Assembly: GCF_037948395.1 (NCBI RefSeq)
Contig: NZ_CP149940.1
Location: 2,976,001-3,040,000 of the forward strand
Direction: 5' to 3'
DNA: 64,000 nucleotides
Origin: Serratia nevei
GTDB lineage: Bacteria > Pseudomonadota > Gammaproteobacteria > Enterobacterales > Enterobacteriaceae
Made by a program: the position numbers and the translations under genes. The notes under the pieces are model-generated. The model was given only the letters and a program-made list of their open reading frames with translations, was not told the origin of the DNA and searched no databases. Shown here one piece after another: positions 40,447 through 49,102 of this stretch; position 1 is the stretch's first letter; each line of letters opens with the position of its first letter.

Positions 40447-41871
40447 TCAGCCTGCCGCCGCCAGCCCCCGAATAAGTTTGGCTAAGGTTTTGATCGCCTC
40501 TTCAAACCGATCGTTCCATTCAAAAGAGGCGTTGAGGCGGAAGCAGTGGTTGAAATGGTCGCCGGTCGTAAACATGCGCCCTGGCGCGATGCTGATCCCC
40601 CGGGAAAGGGCCTGCCGGTACAGTTCCATCGACGACAGCGCCGGATCCAGCTCCAGCCACAGGAAGTATCCGCCGTCGGGCTGGCTGACCTTCACCGTCG
40701 GCGGGAAATGGTGGGCGATCGCCTGACGCATCGCGCTTTGGCGCTGGGCCAGCAGCCGCCGCAGCCGCCGCAGATGGGTATCGTAGCCGCCGTGCAGCAG
40801 ATAATCCGCCAGCGCCATTTGGGTCGGCACGCTGGTGGAAACGGTGCTCATCAGCTGCAAACGCTGGATCTGCTGCGCATAACGCCCCGCCGCCACCCAG
40901 CCGACGCGAAAGCCCGGCGCCAGGCATTTGGAAAACGACGAGCAATGCAGGATCTGGCCGCCGCTGTCGAGCGCCTTGGCCGGCAGCGGCCGTTCCGCGC
41001 TGAAGTACAGCTCACCGTAAACGTCATCTTCAATCAGCGAAATCTGTCGGTCGCGCAACAGCGCCACCAGACGCTGCTTGTTGGCCTCCGGCAGGGTGGC
41101 GCCCTGCGGGTTCTGGAAGTGGGTCATCAGCCAGCAGGCTTTGATCGGATACTGTTCCACCGCCTGCTGCAGCGCGTCCAGATCGATGCCGTCCTGCGGA
41201 TGGGTGGCGATCGCCACCGCCTTTAACCGCAGCCGTTCCAGCGCCTGCAGCGCGCCGTAAAACGCCGGTGATTCGATCGCCACATAGTCGCCCGGCTGGG
41301 TCACCGCCTGCAGGCTGAGGCTGAGCGACTCCATCGCCCCGGCGGTGATGACGATTTCGTCCGGCGCGACCTGCATGCCGCTCAGCGCATAGCGTTGGGC
41401 GATGTGCCGCCGCAGCGCGTCGTTGCCCGGCGGCAGGTTGGCCAGCGAACTGTGCGGCGTGAACTTGCGCGCTACGCTGCTCAGCGCCCGCGCCAGCTTC
41501 GGCTGGGCAAACAGCGTGGCGTCGGGAAAGGCCGAACCGAAAGGCACGATATCCGGATCCTTGCAGGCCTGCAGCACGTCGAAAATAAAGGCATTGATGT
41601 CCACCTGCTCGCTCAGCAACAGCTTCTCGCCGCGCGAAGGCTGGGGCAGCGGCTGCGGACGCGCCGCCACGTAGTAGCCCGACTGCGGCCGGGCGACGAT
41701 CCACCCCTGGCTCTCCAGCAGTTGGTAAGACTGCACCACCGTCATCAGGCTCAATCCGGCGCGTTTGCCGCTCTCGCGCAGCGAAGGCAGCTTGTCGCCC
41801 GCCCGCCACACCCGGTTCTGGATCTGTTCTCTAATCTGCTGCGCAAGCTGCTCGTATCGGGTCATAACCAT
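40447..41871 (-). CDS. ydcR: MocR/GntR-type regulator with aminotransferase domain, YdcR-like
   Basis: The N-terminal winged helix (about residues 3-75) contains GDKLPSLRESGKRAGLSLMTVVQSYQLLESQGW. A fold-type I aminotransferase domain (about 110-470) follows, with the PLP lysine in HCSSFSKCLAPGFRVGW. It parallels E. coli YdcR closely (ARPQSGYYVA, NLPPGN, IEDDVYGELYF). MocR regulators bind PLP and control neighbouring genes. It is divergent from cioAB; three TAACTGT direct repeats lie at its 5' end. Two ATGs six bases apart may start it, neither with a clear ribosome site. Confidence 0.87.
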   Translation of the reverse strand: MVMTRYEQLAQQIREQIQNRVWRAGDKLPSLRESGKRAGLSLMTVVQSYQLLESQGWIVARPQSGYYVAARPQPLPQPSRGEKLLLSEQVDINAFIFDVLQACKDPDIVPFGSAFPDATLFAQPKLARALSSVARKFTPHSSLANLPPGNDALRRHIAQRYALSGMQVAPDEIVITAGAMESLSLSLQAVTQPGDYVAIESPAFYGALQALERLRLKAVAIATHPQDGIDLDALQQAVEQYPIKACWLMTHFQNPQGATLPEANKQRLVALLRDRQISLIEDDVYGELYFSAERPLPAKALDSGGQILHCSSFSKCLAPGFRVGWVAAGRYAQQIQRLQLMSTVSTSVPTQMALADYLLHGGYDTHLRRLRRLLAQRQSAMRQAIAHHFPPTVKVSQPDGGYFLWLELDPALSSMELYRQALSRGISIAPGRMFTTGDHFNHCFRLNASFEWNDRFEEAIKTLAKLIRGLAAAG

Positions 41872-41927
41872 TAACTGTTAACTGTTATATGAAAAAGTAA
41901 AATAACTGTCACTATTATAGTCACTGT
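41872..41927. promoter_or_regulatory. TAACTGT direct repeats and divergent promoters, ydcR / cioA
   Basis: TAACTGT occurs at 41872-41878, 41879-41885 and 41903-41909, and TCACTGT at 41921-41927. On the minus strand a perfect TATAAT lies at 41914-41919 and could be the regulator's -10. Direct repeats of this kind are the usual operators of MocR-type regulators. Confidence 0.5.
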
Positions 41928-42016
41928 ACTCCGTGCTTAACTTAACGCCAAGTATTTCACATAAAAATGACAGCTATACTCAAGAGGTTAATTTATGTTC
42001 AACCCTAGGAGGCGCC

Positions 42017-43417
42017 ATGCTGGGTCTTGATGCACTGGAACTCGCCAGAATACAGTTCGCCTTCACCGTGTCTTTCCATATCATCTTCCCCGCCATCACC
42101 ATCGGTTTAGCCAGCTATCTGGCGGTGCTGGAAGGGTTATGGTTGAAAACGCACAATGAAGCCTACCGCGAGCTTTACCATTTCTGGTCAAAGATTTTCG
42201 CCGTTAACTTCGGCATGGGCGTGGTGTCCGGGCTGGTGATGGCCTATCAGTTCGGCACCAACTGGAGCTTCTTCTCCGAGTTCGCCGGCAGCATTACCGG
42301 GCCGCTGCTGACCTATGAAGTGCTGACCGCCTTCTTCCTCGAAGCCGGTTTCCTCGGCGTGATGCTGTTCGGCTGGAACCGCGTCGGCCCCGGCCTGCAC
42401 TTCTTCGCCACCTGTATGGTGGCGCTCGGCACGCTGATCTCCACCTTCTGGATCCTGGCCTCCAACAGCTGGATGCAGACGCCGCAGGGGCATGAAATCA
42501 TCAACGGCCAGGTGGTGCCGGTCGACTGGCTGAAGGTGATCTTCAACCCGTCCTTCCCGTACCGCCTGCTGCACATGTCCACCGCCGCCTTCCTCTCCTC
42601 GGCGTTCTTCGTCGGCGCCTCCGCCGCCTGGCACCTGCTGCGCGGCCGCGATACCCCGGCGATGCGCAAGATGCTGTCGATGGCGATGTGGATGGCGCTG
42701 ATCGTCGCGCCGGTGCAGGCGCTGATCGGCGATGCGCACGGCCTGAATACGCTGAAACACCAGCCGGCGAAGATCGCCGCCATTGAAGGCCACTGGGAAA
42801 ACCCGCCGGGCGAAGCCACGCCGCTGATCCTGGTCGGTTGGCCGGACATGCAGCGCGAAGAGACCCGCTTCAAGCTGGAAGTGCCGTACCTCGGCAGCCT
42901 GATCCTGACCCACAGCCTGACCGAACAGGTGCCGGCGCTCAAATCCTTCCCGCCGGAAGATCGCCCCAACTCCACCGTGGTGTTCTGGTCGTTCCGCATC
43001 ATGGTCGGGCTGGGCATGCTGATGATTCTGGCCGGGGTGTGGAGCCTGTGGCTGCGCTGGCGCGGCGGGCTGTATCAGTCGCGTCCGTTCCTGTACTTCA
43101 TTCTGTGGATGGGCCCTTCCGGATTGCTGGCGCTGCTGGCGGGCTGGTTCACCACCGAGATCGGCCGCCAGCCGTGGGTGGTGTACGGCCTGCTGCGCAC
43201 CAAGGACGCGGTCTCCGCGCACGGCGACCTGCACATGAGCATCAGCCTGCTGGCGTTCATCATCGTCTACTGCTCGGTGTTCGGCGTGGGGTATTCCTAC
43301 ATGATGCGCCTGATCCGCAAAGGGCCGCAGCCGCATGAACACCAAGAAGACAATACCGAGGGCCGCCCGGCACGTCCGCTGTCCGCGGTCAACGACACTC
43401 TGGACGACAGGAGCTGA
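42017..43417 (+). CDS. cioA: Cytochrome bd-type quinol oxidase subunit I, CioA type
   Basis: This 466-residue membrane subunit binds the three hemes of a bd oxidase that reduces O2 to water using ubiquinol. MLGLDALELARIQFAFTVSFHIIFPAITIG carries the first heme ligand His, and PYRLLHMSTAAFLSS a second. It lacks the long Q-loop of CydA (522 aa), which is the mark of the short-loop, cyanide-insensitive CioA subgroup. AGGAGG precedes the ATG at 42017; the reading frame extends further upstream without conservation. Confidence 0.92.
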   Translation: MLGLDALELARIQFAFTVSFHIIFPAITIGLASYLAVLEGLWLKTHNEAYRELYHFWSKIFAVNFGMGVVSGLVMAYQFGTNWSFFSEFAGSITGPLLTYEVLTAFFLEAGFLGVMLFGWNRVGPGLHFFATCMVALGTLISTFWILASNSWMQTPQGHEIINGQVVPVDWLKVIFNPSFPYRLLHMSTAAFLSSAFFVGASAAWHLLRGRDTPAMRKMLSMAMWMALIVAPVQALIGDAHGLNTLKHQPAKIAAIEGHWENPPGEATPLILVGWPDMQREETRFKLEVPYLGSLILTHSLTEQVPALKSFPPEDRPNSTVVFWSFRIMVGLGMLMILAGVWSLWLRWRGGLYQSRPFLYFILWMGPSGLLALLAGWFTTEIGRQPWVVYGLLRTKDAVSAHGDLHMSISLLAFIIVYCSVFGVGYSYMMRLIRKGPQPHEHQEDNTEGRPARPLSAVNDTLDDRS

Positions 43418-43419
43418 AC

Positions 43420-44427
43420 ATGGGCATCGATCTTCCGCTGATTTGGTTTGTGATCATCGTGTTCAGCACCATGATGTACGTGGTGATGGACGGTTTTGAC
43501 TTGGGCATCGGCATCCTGTTTCCGTGGGTGAAAGAGAGCGGCGACCGCGATCTGATGATGAACACCGTCGCCCCGGTGTGGGACGGCAATGAAACCTGGC
43601 TGGTACTGGGCGGCGCGGCGCTGTTCGGCGCCTTCCCGCTGGCCTACTCGGTGATCCTCGACGCGCTGGCGATCCCGCTGACGCTGATGCTGATCGGGCT
43701 GATTTTCCGCGGCGTGGCCTTCGAGTTTCGCTTCAAGGCGAAGCCGGAGAAACGCCATATCTGGGACAAGGCGTTCATCTGGGGCTCAATCTTCGCCACC
43801 TTCAGCCAGGGTGTGGTGGTAGGCGCCGTGATCAACGGCTTCCCGGTCGAAGGCCGCACCTACGCCGGCGGTGCGCTGGACTGGCTGACGCCGTTTGCGC
43901 TGTTCTGCGGGCTGGGGCTGGTGGTGACCTACGCCCTGCTCGGCTGTACCTGGCTGGTGATGAAAACCGCCGGTGACCTGCAGGCGCGCATGTATCACCT
44001 GGCGACGCCGCTGCTGGCGATCCTGTTGCTGGTGCTGGCCGCGGTCAGTATTTGGACGCCGATCGCGCATCCGGAAATCGCCGCCCGCTGGTTTACGCTG
44101 CCGAACCTGTTCTGGCTGCTGCCGGTGCCGGTGCTGGTGCTGCTCAGCGCCTGGGGGATTCAACGCGGGGTGAAACGCGGCGCGCACTACTCGCCGTTCA
44201 TGCTGACGCTGCTGCTGGTGTTTCTCGGCCTGAGCGGGCTTGGCATCAGCATCTGGCCGCACCTGATCCCGCCGGCCATCAGCCTGTGGGACGCCGCCGC
44301 CCCGCCGCAGAGCCTCGGCTTTATGCTGGTAGGCGCGCTGTTCATCATCCCGATCATTCTGGTCTACACCTTCTGGAGCTACTACGTGTTCCGCGGCAAG
44401 ATCAGCCATGAACACGGCTATCACTGA
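43420..44427 (+). CDS. cioB: Cytochrome bd-type quinol oxidase subunit II, CioB type
   Basis: The 335-residue protein is the second subunit of the oxidase. It begins MGIDLPLIWFVIIVFSTMMYVVMDGFDLGIG and shows WDGNETWLVLGGAALFGAFP, both strongly conserved in CydB/CioB, with about eight helices. The ATG lies two bases after the cioA stop, so the two are cotranslated. Confidence 0.94.
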   Translation: MGIDLPLIWFVIIVFSTMMYVVMDGFDLGIGILFPWVKESGDRDLMMNTVAPVWDGNETWLVLGGAALFGAFPLAYSVILDALAIPLTLMLIGLIFRGVAFEFRFKAKPEKRHIWDKAFIWGSIFATFSQGVVVGAVINGFPVEGRTYAGGALDWLTPFALFCGLGLVVTYALLGCTWLVMKTAGDLQARMYHLATPLLAILLLVLAAVSIWTPIAHPEIAARWFTLPNLFWLLPVPVLVLLSAWGIQRGVKRGAHYSPFMLTLLLVFLGLSGLGISIWPHLIPPAISLWDAAAPPQSLGFMLVGALFIIPIILVYTFWSYYVFRGKISHEHGYH

Positions 44428-44441
44428 GAAGGGAGGACGCT

Positions 44442-44594
44442 ATGCAAGATAAAACGGCAACCGCCGCGCCGGCGCCCTGGTGGAAACGCATCGGTTGGCT
44501 GGTGATCATCTGGAGCGCCAGCGTGCTGGGGCTGTTCGTAGTCGCCTCGCTGTTCCGCCTGCTGATGACCGCGGCGGGCATGAAGTCGCATTGA
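44442..44594 (+). CDS. DUF2474 small subunit-like protein of the CioAB oxidase
   Basis: This 50-residue product begins MQDKTATAAPAPWWKRIGWL and continues with a transmembrane helix (VIIWSASVLGLFVVASLFRLLM). The WWKR-x-GWL-x-I-IW pattern is that of DUF2474 proteins, which are encoded after cioAB and resemble the CydX accessory peptide in size and topology. GGGAGGACGCT precedes the ATG, 14 bases after the cioB stop. Confidence 0.87.
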   Translation: MQDKTATAAPAPWWKRIGWLVIIWSASVLGLFVVASLFRLLMTAAGMKSH

Positions 44595-44603
44595 CGCGGC
44601 GCC

Positions 44604-44870
44604 TTATCTGGCCGCACTGTTGGGAAAGTAGAAGGATACCACCAGTGTGACCAGCGGCAAGGCGCCGATCTTCACCAGTTCGAACGCTTGCCTCAGTGCT
44701 TCATTTTTGTCCCAATACGCGTGGGCGGCGAATACGCCCACGCTAACCGCGAATATCCCGCACAGCACCTGGCGCGCCAGGCGCAGCCGCTCCATTTCGT
44801 CGAAGACCAAGACCTGCTCCAGATAAACCTGGCTGGCCTCATCGTGCAAATTACGGCTTTCGATGTTCAT
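44604..44870 (-). CDS. Small two-helix membrane protein, unknown
   Basis: The 88-residue product begins MNIESRNLHDEASQVYLEQV, has a hydrophobic segment at about residues 34-51 (VLCGIFAVSVGVFAAHAYW), a charged stretch, and a second one at about 66-82 (VKIGALPLVTLVVSFYF). Its ATG overlaps the stop of the upstream ribbon-helix-helix-like gene by 4 bases. No family recognised. Convergent with the cio operon, with 9 bases between stops. Confidence 0.6.
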   Translation of the reverse strand: MNIESRNLHDEASQVYLEQVLVFDEMERLRLARQVLCGIFAVSVGVFAAHAYWDKNEALRQAFELVKIGALPLVTLVVSFYFPNSAAR

Positions 44871-45091
44871 GGGAAGATCTCCACGACCCGCCCCACCGCT
44901 TCAAGCTGTTCACCCTTCTCCCGTACAATGCCAAGAGAAGTACCATCCTGTTTCATCCAGTACTTATCGGCAAGGGTAATCAGTGCAAACGCCATTTTGA
45001 TTACCTCGGTTTTTTCCATCCCGTGACGCCGGGCAATATCGTTCAGATCATCATCAATTTTGTTCGATAACCGAATCGGCAAGCTGCGCAT
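44867..45091 (-). CDS. Putative ribbon-helix-helix small regulator
   Basis: The 74-residue product begins MRSLPIRLSNKIDDDLNDIARRHGMEKTEVIKMAFALITLADKYW. A short basic beta strand followed by two helices with this spacing is the ribbon-helix-helix layout of Arc/MetJ/CopG proteins. AGGAGG precedes the ATG. It is translationally coupled to a small membrane protein. Such pairs can be toxin-antitoxin-like, but nothing in the partner shows toxicity. Confidence 0.6.
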   Translation of the reverse strand: MRSLPIRLSNKIDDDLNDIARRHGMEKTEVIKMAFALITLADKYWMKQDGTSLGIVREKGEQLEAVGRVVEIFP

Positions 45092-45197
45092 AGTCCACCT
45101 CCTGTGGTCGTTGATTCACAGGGGGAAAGTCTACTGGAAGGGCAAATATCGTTCAATTAGTGAACTGCGTAACGCCTCGCACAATCCACATGCAACG

Positions 45198-46283
45198 CTA
45201 ATGCGGTTTGCGCCCCATCGCGCTGAGGAAGCGCTGCTGCAGGCGCAACAGCTCCTCCAGCTCCAGCAGGCGGTAATCGATGCCGAAACGCGGCGCCACC
45301 TCGCCGATGATGCGGCTCAGCGCCGGGTAATGGCGGTGGCTCCAGTGCGGGAACAGATGATGCGTCAAATGCAGGTTCGCCCCGCCGAGCCAGTATCCCA
45401 GCCAGCGCGGCCGGGTCAGCCAGTCGAAGGTCGTGGCGAACACATGGTGATACCAGCCGTGCGGCATCGCACCCTGCGCCGGCGCCTGATAAAAATTGGC
45501 TTTGGCCCAGTGGGTGCCGATGATCAACATTACGAACAGCAATGAAGAAAGCATCTGGCTCAGCAAATAGACCAGCAGAATTTGCCCGATGCCGATGGCC
45601 GGCGGCAGCAGCCAGCACGGGATCGCCAGCGCCAGCAGCAGGTGCGCCGCCTTGCCCGCCAGAAATCCGCACCAGCCGCGCACGCCCTGCTGCGCCATGC
45701 GCGCCGCCACGCGGGTGCGGCCCGCCCGGTCCAGCCAGTCGAACAGCCAGATGTAGTACGGGAACGTCAGCGCCGCTACCAGCGGCCAATAGTAACGCTG
45801 GGCGCGCATAAAGGGCCGCCAGCGCTGGAACGGCGTTTGCCGCAGCACGCCATTGGCGTCGATGTCGGGGTCGTAATGTTCGATATTGTTATGGGCATGG
45901 TGAAACAACACGTGGCGCACGCGCCAGCAGTCGGGATCCAGCCCCAGCGGGACGCTCACCAGGGCGTTCAGCCAGCGGTTGGCCCAGGGCCGACGGAAAA
46001 ACGCGTTATGCGAGGCGTCGTGCACCACGTTCACCGTCAGGAACATGCCGATAAAGATAAAGCCGAAATAACAGGCGAAAAACGCCCAGCCGTTTTGCTG
46101 CTGCAGGCTCAACCCGTAACACAGGCCGCACAGCGCCAACAGCAGCGCCACCTTCGCCAGCATGCCGCCGTCGGCGAAGCGGTGATCGCCGTTGGCCGCC
46201 AAATAATGCTGGGCGGCCTGCATCAGCGCGCGATGTAGCCCGCCGTCATCGCGCCGATAGGCTAACGGGCGCAGCGGTTTCAT
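45198..46283 (-). CDS. Membrane fatty acid desaturase, tandem copy 1
   Basis: The 361-residue protein has the three histidine boxes of membrane di-iron desaturases: HDASHN near residue 115, FHHAHNNIEH near 154 and HLTHHLFPHWSHRHYP near 305. Hydrophobic pairs of helices separate them. It is closely related to its neighbour (shared HDASHNAF, RQTPFQRWRP, DPD-Y/C-WR-x-RH), so the two arose by tandem duplication. It is the last gene of the eight-gene lipid cluster. Regioselectivity cannot be told. Confidence 0.88.
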   Translation of the reverse strand: MKPLRPLAYRRDDGGLHRALMQAAQHYLAANGDHRFADGGMLAKVALLLALCGLCYGLSLQQQNGWAFFACYFGFIFIGMFLTVNVVHDASHNAFFRRPWANRWLNALVSVPLGLDPDCWRVRHVLFHHAHNNIEHYDPDIDANGVLRQTPFQRWRPFMRAQRYYWPLVAALTFPYYIWLFDWLDRAGRTRVAARMAQQGVRGWCGFLAGKAAHLLLALAIPCWLLPPAIGIGQILLVYLLSQMLSSLLFVMLIIGTHWAKANFYQAPAQGAMPHGWYHHVFATTFDWLTRPRWLGYWLGGANLHLTHHLFPHWSHRHYPALSRIIGEVAPRFGIDYRLLELEELLRLQQRFLSAMGRKPH

Positions 46284-47362
46284 GGCTGCCCCATAAGGCG
46301 CAAGAAGCGCTGTTGCTGCGCCAGCAGTTCGCGATAGCCGATGCAGCGATATGCCATGCCGTGCCGCTGAGCCACTTCCGCCACCGCGGCGGCCAGTGCC
46401 GGATAGTGGCGGTGATTCCAGCCGGGAAACAGGTGGTGGGTGAGGTGATAGTTCAGCCCGCCGGTCAGGTGTTCCAGCCAGCGCGGCTCAGGCTGCCAAT
46501 CGCAGGCGGTGGCGAAATTGTGCCGGTACCAACCGTGCGGCATGCTGTCGCCCGCCGGCGCCGGGTAAAACTCGGCCTGCGCCCAGTGGGTGCCCAGCAG
46601 CAGGAACACCACCAGCAGCGAGGCAAACATCTGGCTGAGCGCGTAAGCCAACAGCACCCAGCCCCAACCGATGCCGTGCAGATGGCACAGGATCAGCGGC
46701 ACCACCAGCACCAGCGCCACATGGAGCAATTTGCACAGCACGAACAGCGCCCAACCGCCGCGCCCCGCCAGCACGCGTTTTTCCCGCAGCGGCGTTTTAT
46801 TGAGCCGATCGGACCAATCGAAAATCCACGCGATGTAGGGTAGCGAGAGCGCGGCGATCAGCGGCCAGTACAGATGCTGATAGCGCATATGCGGCCGCCA
46901 GCGCTGGAACGGCGTCTGGCGGAAAAAGCCGTTCTCTTCGGTGTCCAGATCGTAGTGTTCGACGTTGGCGTAAACGTGGTGGTAATCCACGTGCCGCGTG
47001 CGCCAATAGTCCGGATCGACGCCCAGCGGCAGCGTCACCAACCGCCCCACCAGGCGATTGGCCCAGGGCGCGCGCAAGAAGGCGTTATGCGAAGCATCGT
47101 GATTGACGTTGACGTTGAGCAGCATGCCCATGGCCACGAACAGGAAATAGCAGAGGAAAAACGCCCAGGGCTGATGCTGCATCAGGCTCAGGGCATAAAA
47201 CCCGACGCACAGCGCCAGCAACAGCGTGGCCTTGGCCAGCCGCGCGGTATCGGCATAGCGATGATCGCCCGCCAGGCAGGCGTGCGCCGCGCGCTTGAGA
47301 TCGCGGTGAAACGCCTGCTCGCCATCGGTGGGGAAACGCAGCGGCGGTAATAAGTCAGCCAT
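46280..47362 (-). CDS. Membrane fatty acid desaturase, tandem copy 2
   Basis: The 360-residue protein carries HDASHNAF, DYHHVYANVEHYD and HLTHHLFPGWNHRHYP boxes. The start MADLLPPLRFPTDGEQAFHRDL at 47362 overlaps the end of the upstream sterol-desaturase-type gene by 8 bases, and its stop overlaps the next desaturase by 4. It probably forms a double bond in, or hydroxylates, the acyl chain made by the cluster. Confidence 0.88.
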   Translation of the reverse strand: MADLLPPLRFPTDGEQAFHRDLKRAAHACLAGDHRYADTARLAKATLLLALCVGFYALSLMQHQPWAFFLCYFLFVAMGMLLNVNVNHDASHNAFLRAPWANRLVGRLVTLPLGVDPDYWRTRHVDYHHVYANVEHYDLDTEENGFFRQTPFQRWRPHMRYQHLYWPLIAALSLPYIAWIFDWSDRLNKTPLREKRVLAGRGGWALFVLCKLLHVALVLVVPLILCHLHGIGWGWVLLAYALSQMFASLLVVFLLLGTHWAQAEFYPAPAGDSMPHGWYRHNFATACDWQPEPRWLEHLTGGLNYHLTHHLFPGWNHRHYPALAAAVAEVAQRHGMAYRCIGYRELLAQQQRFLRLMGQP

Positions 47363-48488
47363 GCGGTTCCTCCACGGCGGCCGGTGCGGCCACTCGCCCC
47401 CAGCCCAGCGCCACGCACAGGGCATGCAGCGCCACGGCGGCCATGGCGATATGCCAATAGCGCTGCGGCCAGCCAAGATAGCCGATAAACAGCAGCGGCA
47501 TGCCCAGCGCGATCAGCAGCCAAACGGCGCTCGCCCACGGCCGCCCTTCCGTCATGCCGCCCAGCGCCACCGAGCCCAACGCCAGCAGCACCAGCAGCGC
47601 CATTTGCGGCCAGCTGATGTCGCCGTAACCGTAACCGTATTGGTAGACGTAACCGACCACCAGCGAGAACAACAGCATGGCGCCGCTGAAGACGCTGAGC
47701 GCCGAACGGCGGTCGCGCGGCCGGCCCGGCGCCGGGCGCCAGGCCAGACGGAAATAGCGCAGGAACGGCAGATTGCTCGCCCAAAATGGATTGGCGGACG
47801 GCCGATCGCCGCTGACGCCGTAGCTGAACGGCGTGGTCGGTAGCGCCGGGCAGAACGTGCCGAACAGCTTGTCCCAAAAGATAAAGCTGCCGCCGAAGTT
47901 CTTATTGGAATACGCCATGTCCTTGACGTGGTGCACCCGGTGGTGCGCCGGCGTGACCAGGATTTTTTCCAGTACGCCCAGCTTCGGCGTCAGCGCATTG
48001 TGGTTAAACAGCTGAATGCTGTAGTGAAAAATCGACACCGTGACGAACACCGACAGCGGCACGCCCGCCAGCGCCAGCAGCAAAAAGAACGGGATCGACG
48101 TCAACGACGAATACCAGGAGTTGCGCACCCCCAGCGACAGGTTGAAGTGCTCCCCCTGGTGGTGCACCACGTGTACCGCCCACAGCACGCGGAAGCGGTG
48201 GTGCAGGCGATGCAGCCAGTAGAAACCGAAGTCCCACGCCAGCAGGGCGAACAGCCACATCAGCAGCGGCGGCCAGGCGTCCAGCAGCCCCAGGCTGAAA
48301 TGCGCGGCCACGTAGCCGTAGCAGGTGATCTCCAGCCCGCGGAACAGCCACAGCATGATATGGCCGGAGTTCAGGTTGAACACCAGATCGTGCCAGTTGA
48401 CCGGCTCACGGCGCCCCCACTGCAGCGCCACCGCCTCGGCCACCACGATGAACAGCATGAACACTATCGGCAACGCCAGATCGCTCAT
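47355..48488 (-). CDS. Sterol desaturase / fatty acid hydroxylase superfamily protein
   Basis: The 377-residue integral membrane protein shows the superfamily histidine pattern FYWLHRLHHRFRVLWAVHVVHHQGEHFN and PAHHRVHHVKDMAYSNKNFGG, which binds two irons. Members hydroxylate or desaturate lipids at C-H bonds. The C-terminal third holds four more helices, an extension seen in some bacterial members. No sterol-forming gene is nearby, so a sterol substrate is unlikely. Confidence 0.86.
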   Translation of the reverse strand: MSDLALPIVFMLFIVVAEAVALQWGRREPVNWHDLVFNLNSGHIMLWLFRGLEITCYGYVAAHFSLGLLDAWPPLLMWLFALLAWDFGFYWLHRLHHRFRVLWAVHVVHHQGEHFNLSLGVRNSWYSSLTSIPFFLLLALAGVPLSVFVTVSIFHYSIQLFNHNALTPKLGVLEKILVTPAHHRVHHVKDMAYSNKNFGGSFIFWDKLFGTFCPALPTTPFSYGVSGDRPSANPFWASNLPFLRYFRLAWRPAPGRPRDRRSALSVFSGAMLLFSLVVGYVYQYGYGYGDISWPQMALLVLLALGSVALGGMTEGRPWASAVWLLIALGMPLLFIGYLGWPQRYWHIAMAAVALHALCVALGWGRVAAPAAVEEPHG

Positions 48489-49102
48489 CCTACTTCTCCT
48501 TTAACCACGCGCCGGCGTAGGGCCTCTATGCGCAGGGCCAGCCAGCCGGCGAACAGCGCCAGCAGCGCACCGCCGGCCAGATCGACAAACAAATGGCGGC
48601 GCAGCTGCAGGATGGAGAACGCGATCGCCACGCCCCACAGCATCCACAGCGCCGTCCGCACTTTGCGCTCGCCGTCGCTCAGCGCCCACACCGCCAGCAC
48701 CGTCAGCGCCATGTGCAACGACGGCAGGCAGTTTTGCGGCGAATCCACCTGCGTTAACGCCGCCAGCAGCTGCGCGCTGAGCCCAACGCCCTCGTTCTGC
48801 GGATAGGCCATGGTGGTCGGCCACAGCAGGTAAACTGCCCCGGCGCCCAGCGCCGTCAGCTGCATCGCCAGCGTCAGCCATTTGATTCGCTGCAGCGGCG
48901 CCAGCAAATAGCCCGCCGGGACGATGAGGAAGAACGACAGATAGAGCCAAATGGCAGCCGGATTAAACGGGATCGCCCGGTCAAGCGCCGATGGCGGCAG
49001 CAGGGTTCCCGCCCCCTGCAGGCGATCGGTCAGGCTATACACCACCCCGACCGTCCCCCAACCGAGCAACATGTGCCCTAGCCTGAACAGCGTATTTTTC
49101 AT
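48485..49102 (-). CDS. PAP2-superfamily membrane phosphatase
   Basis: The 205-residue protein has five to six helices and the PAP2 (phosphatidic acid phosphatase type 2) features CLPSLHMAL (equivalent to the PSGH motif) and LRRHLFVDLAGG (histidine and aspartate of the third motif). This layout is close to the inositolphosphotransferase/AUR1-like branch. The ATG at 49102 overlaps the stop of the adenylating enzyme gene by 4 bases. In the cluster it may dephosphorylate or transfer a lipid phosphate. Confidence 0.78.
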   Translation of the reverse strand: MKNTLFRLGHMLLGWGTVGVVYSLTDRLQGAGTLLPPSALDRAIPFNPAAIWLYLSFFLIVPAGYLLAPLQRIKWLTLAMQLTALGAGAVYLLWPTTMAYPQNEGVGLSAQLLAALTQVDSPQNCLPSLHMALTVLAVWALSDGERKVRTALWMLWGVAIAFSILQLRRHLFVDLAGGALLALFAGWLALRIEALRRRVVKGEVG

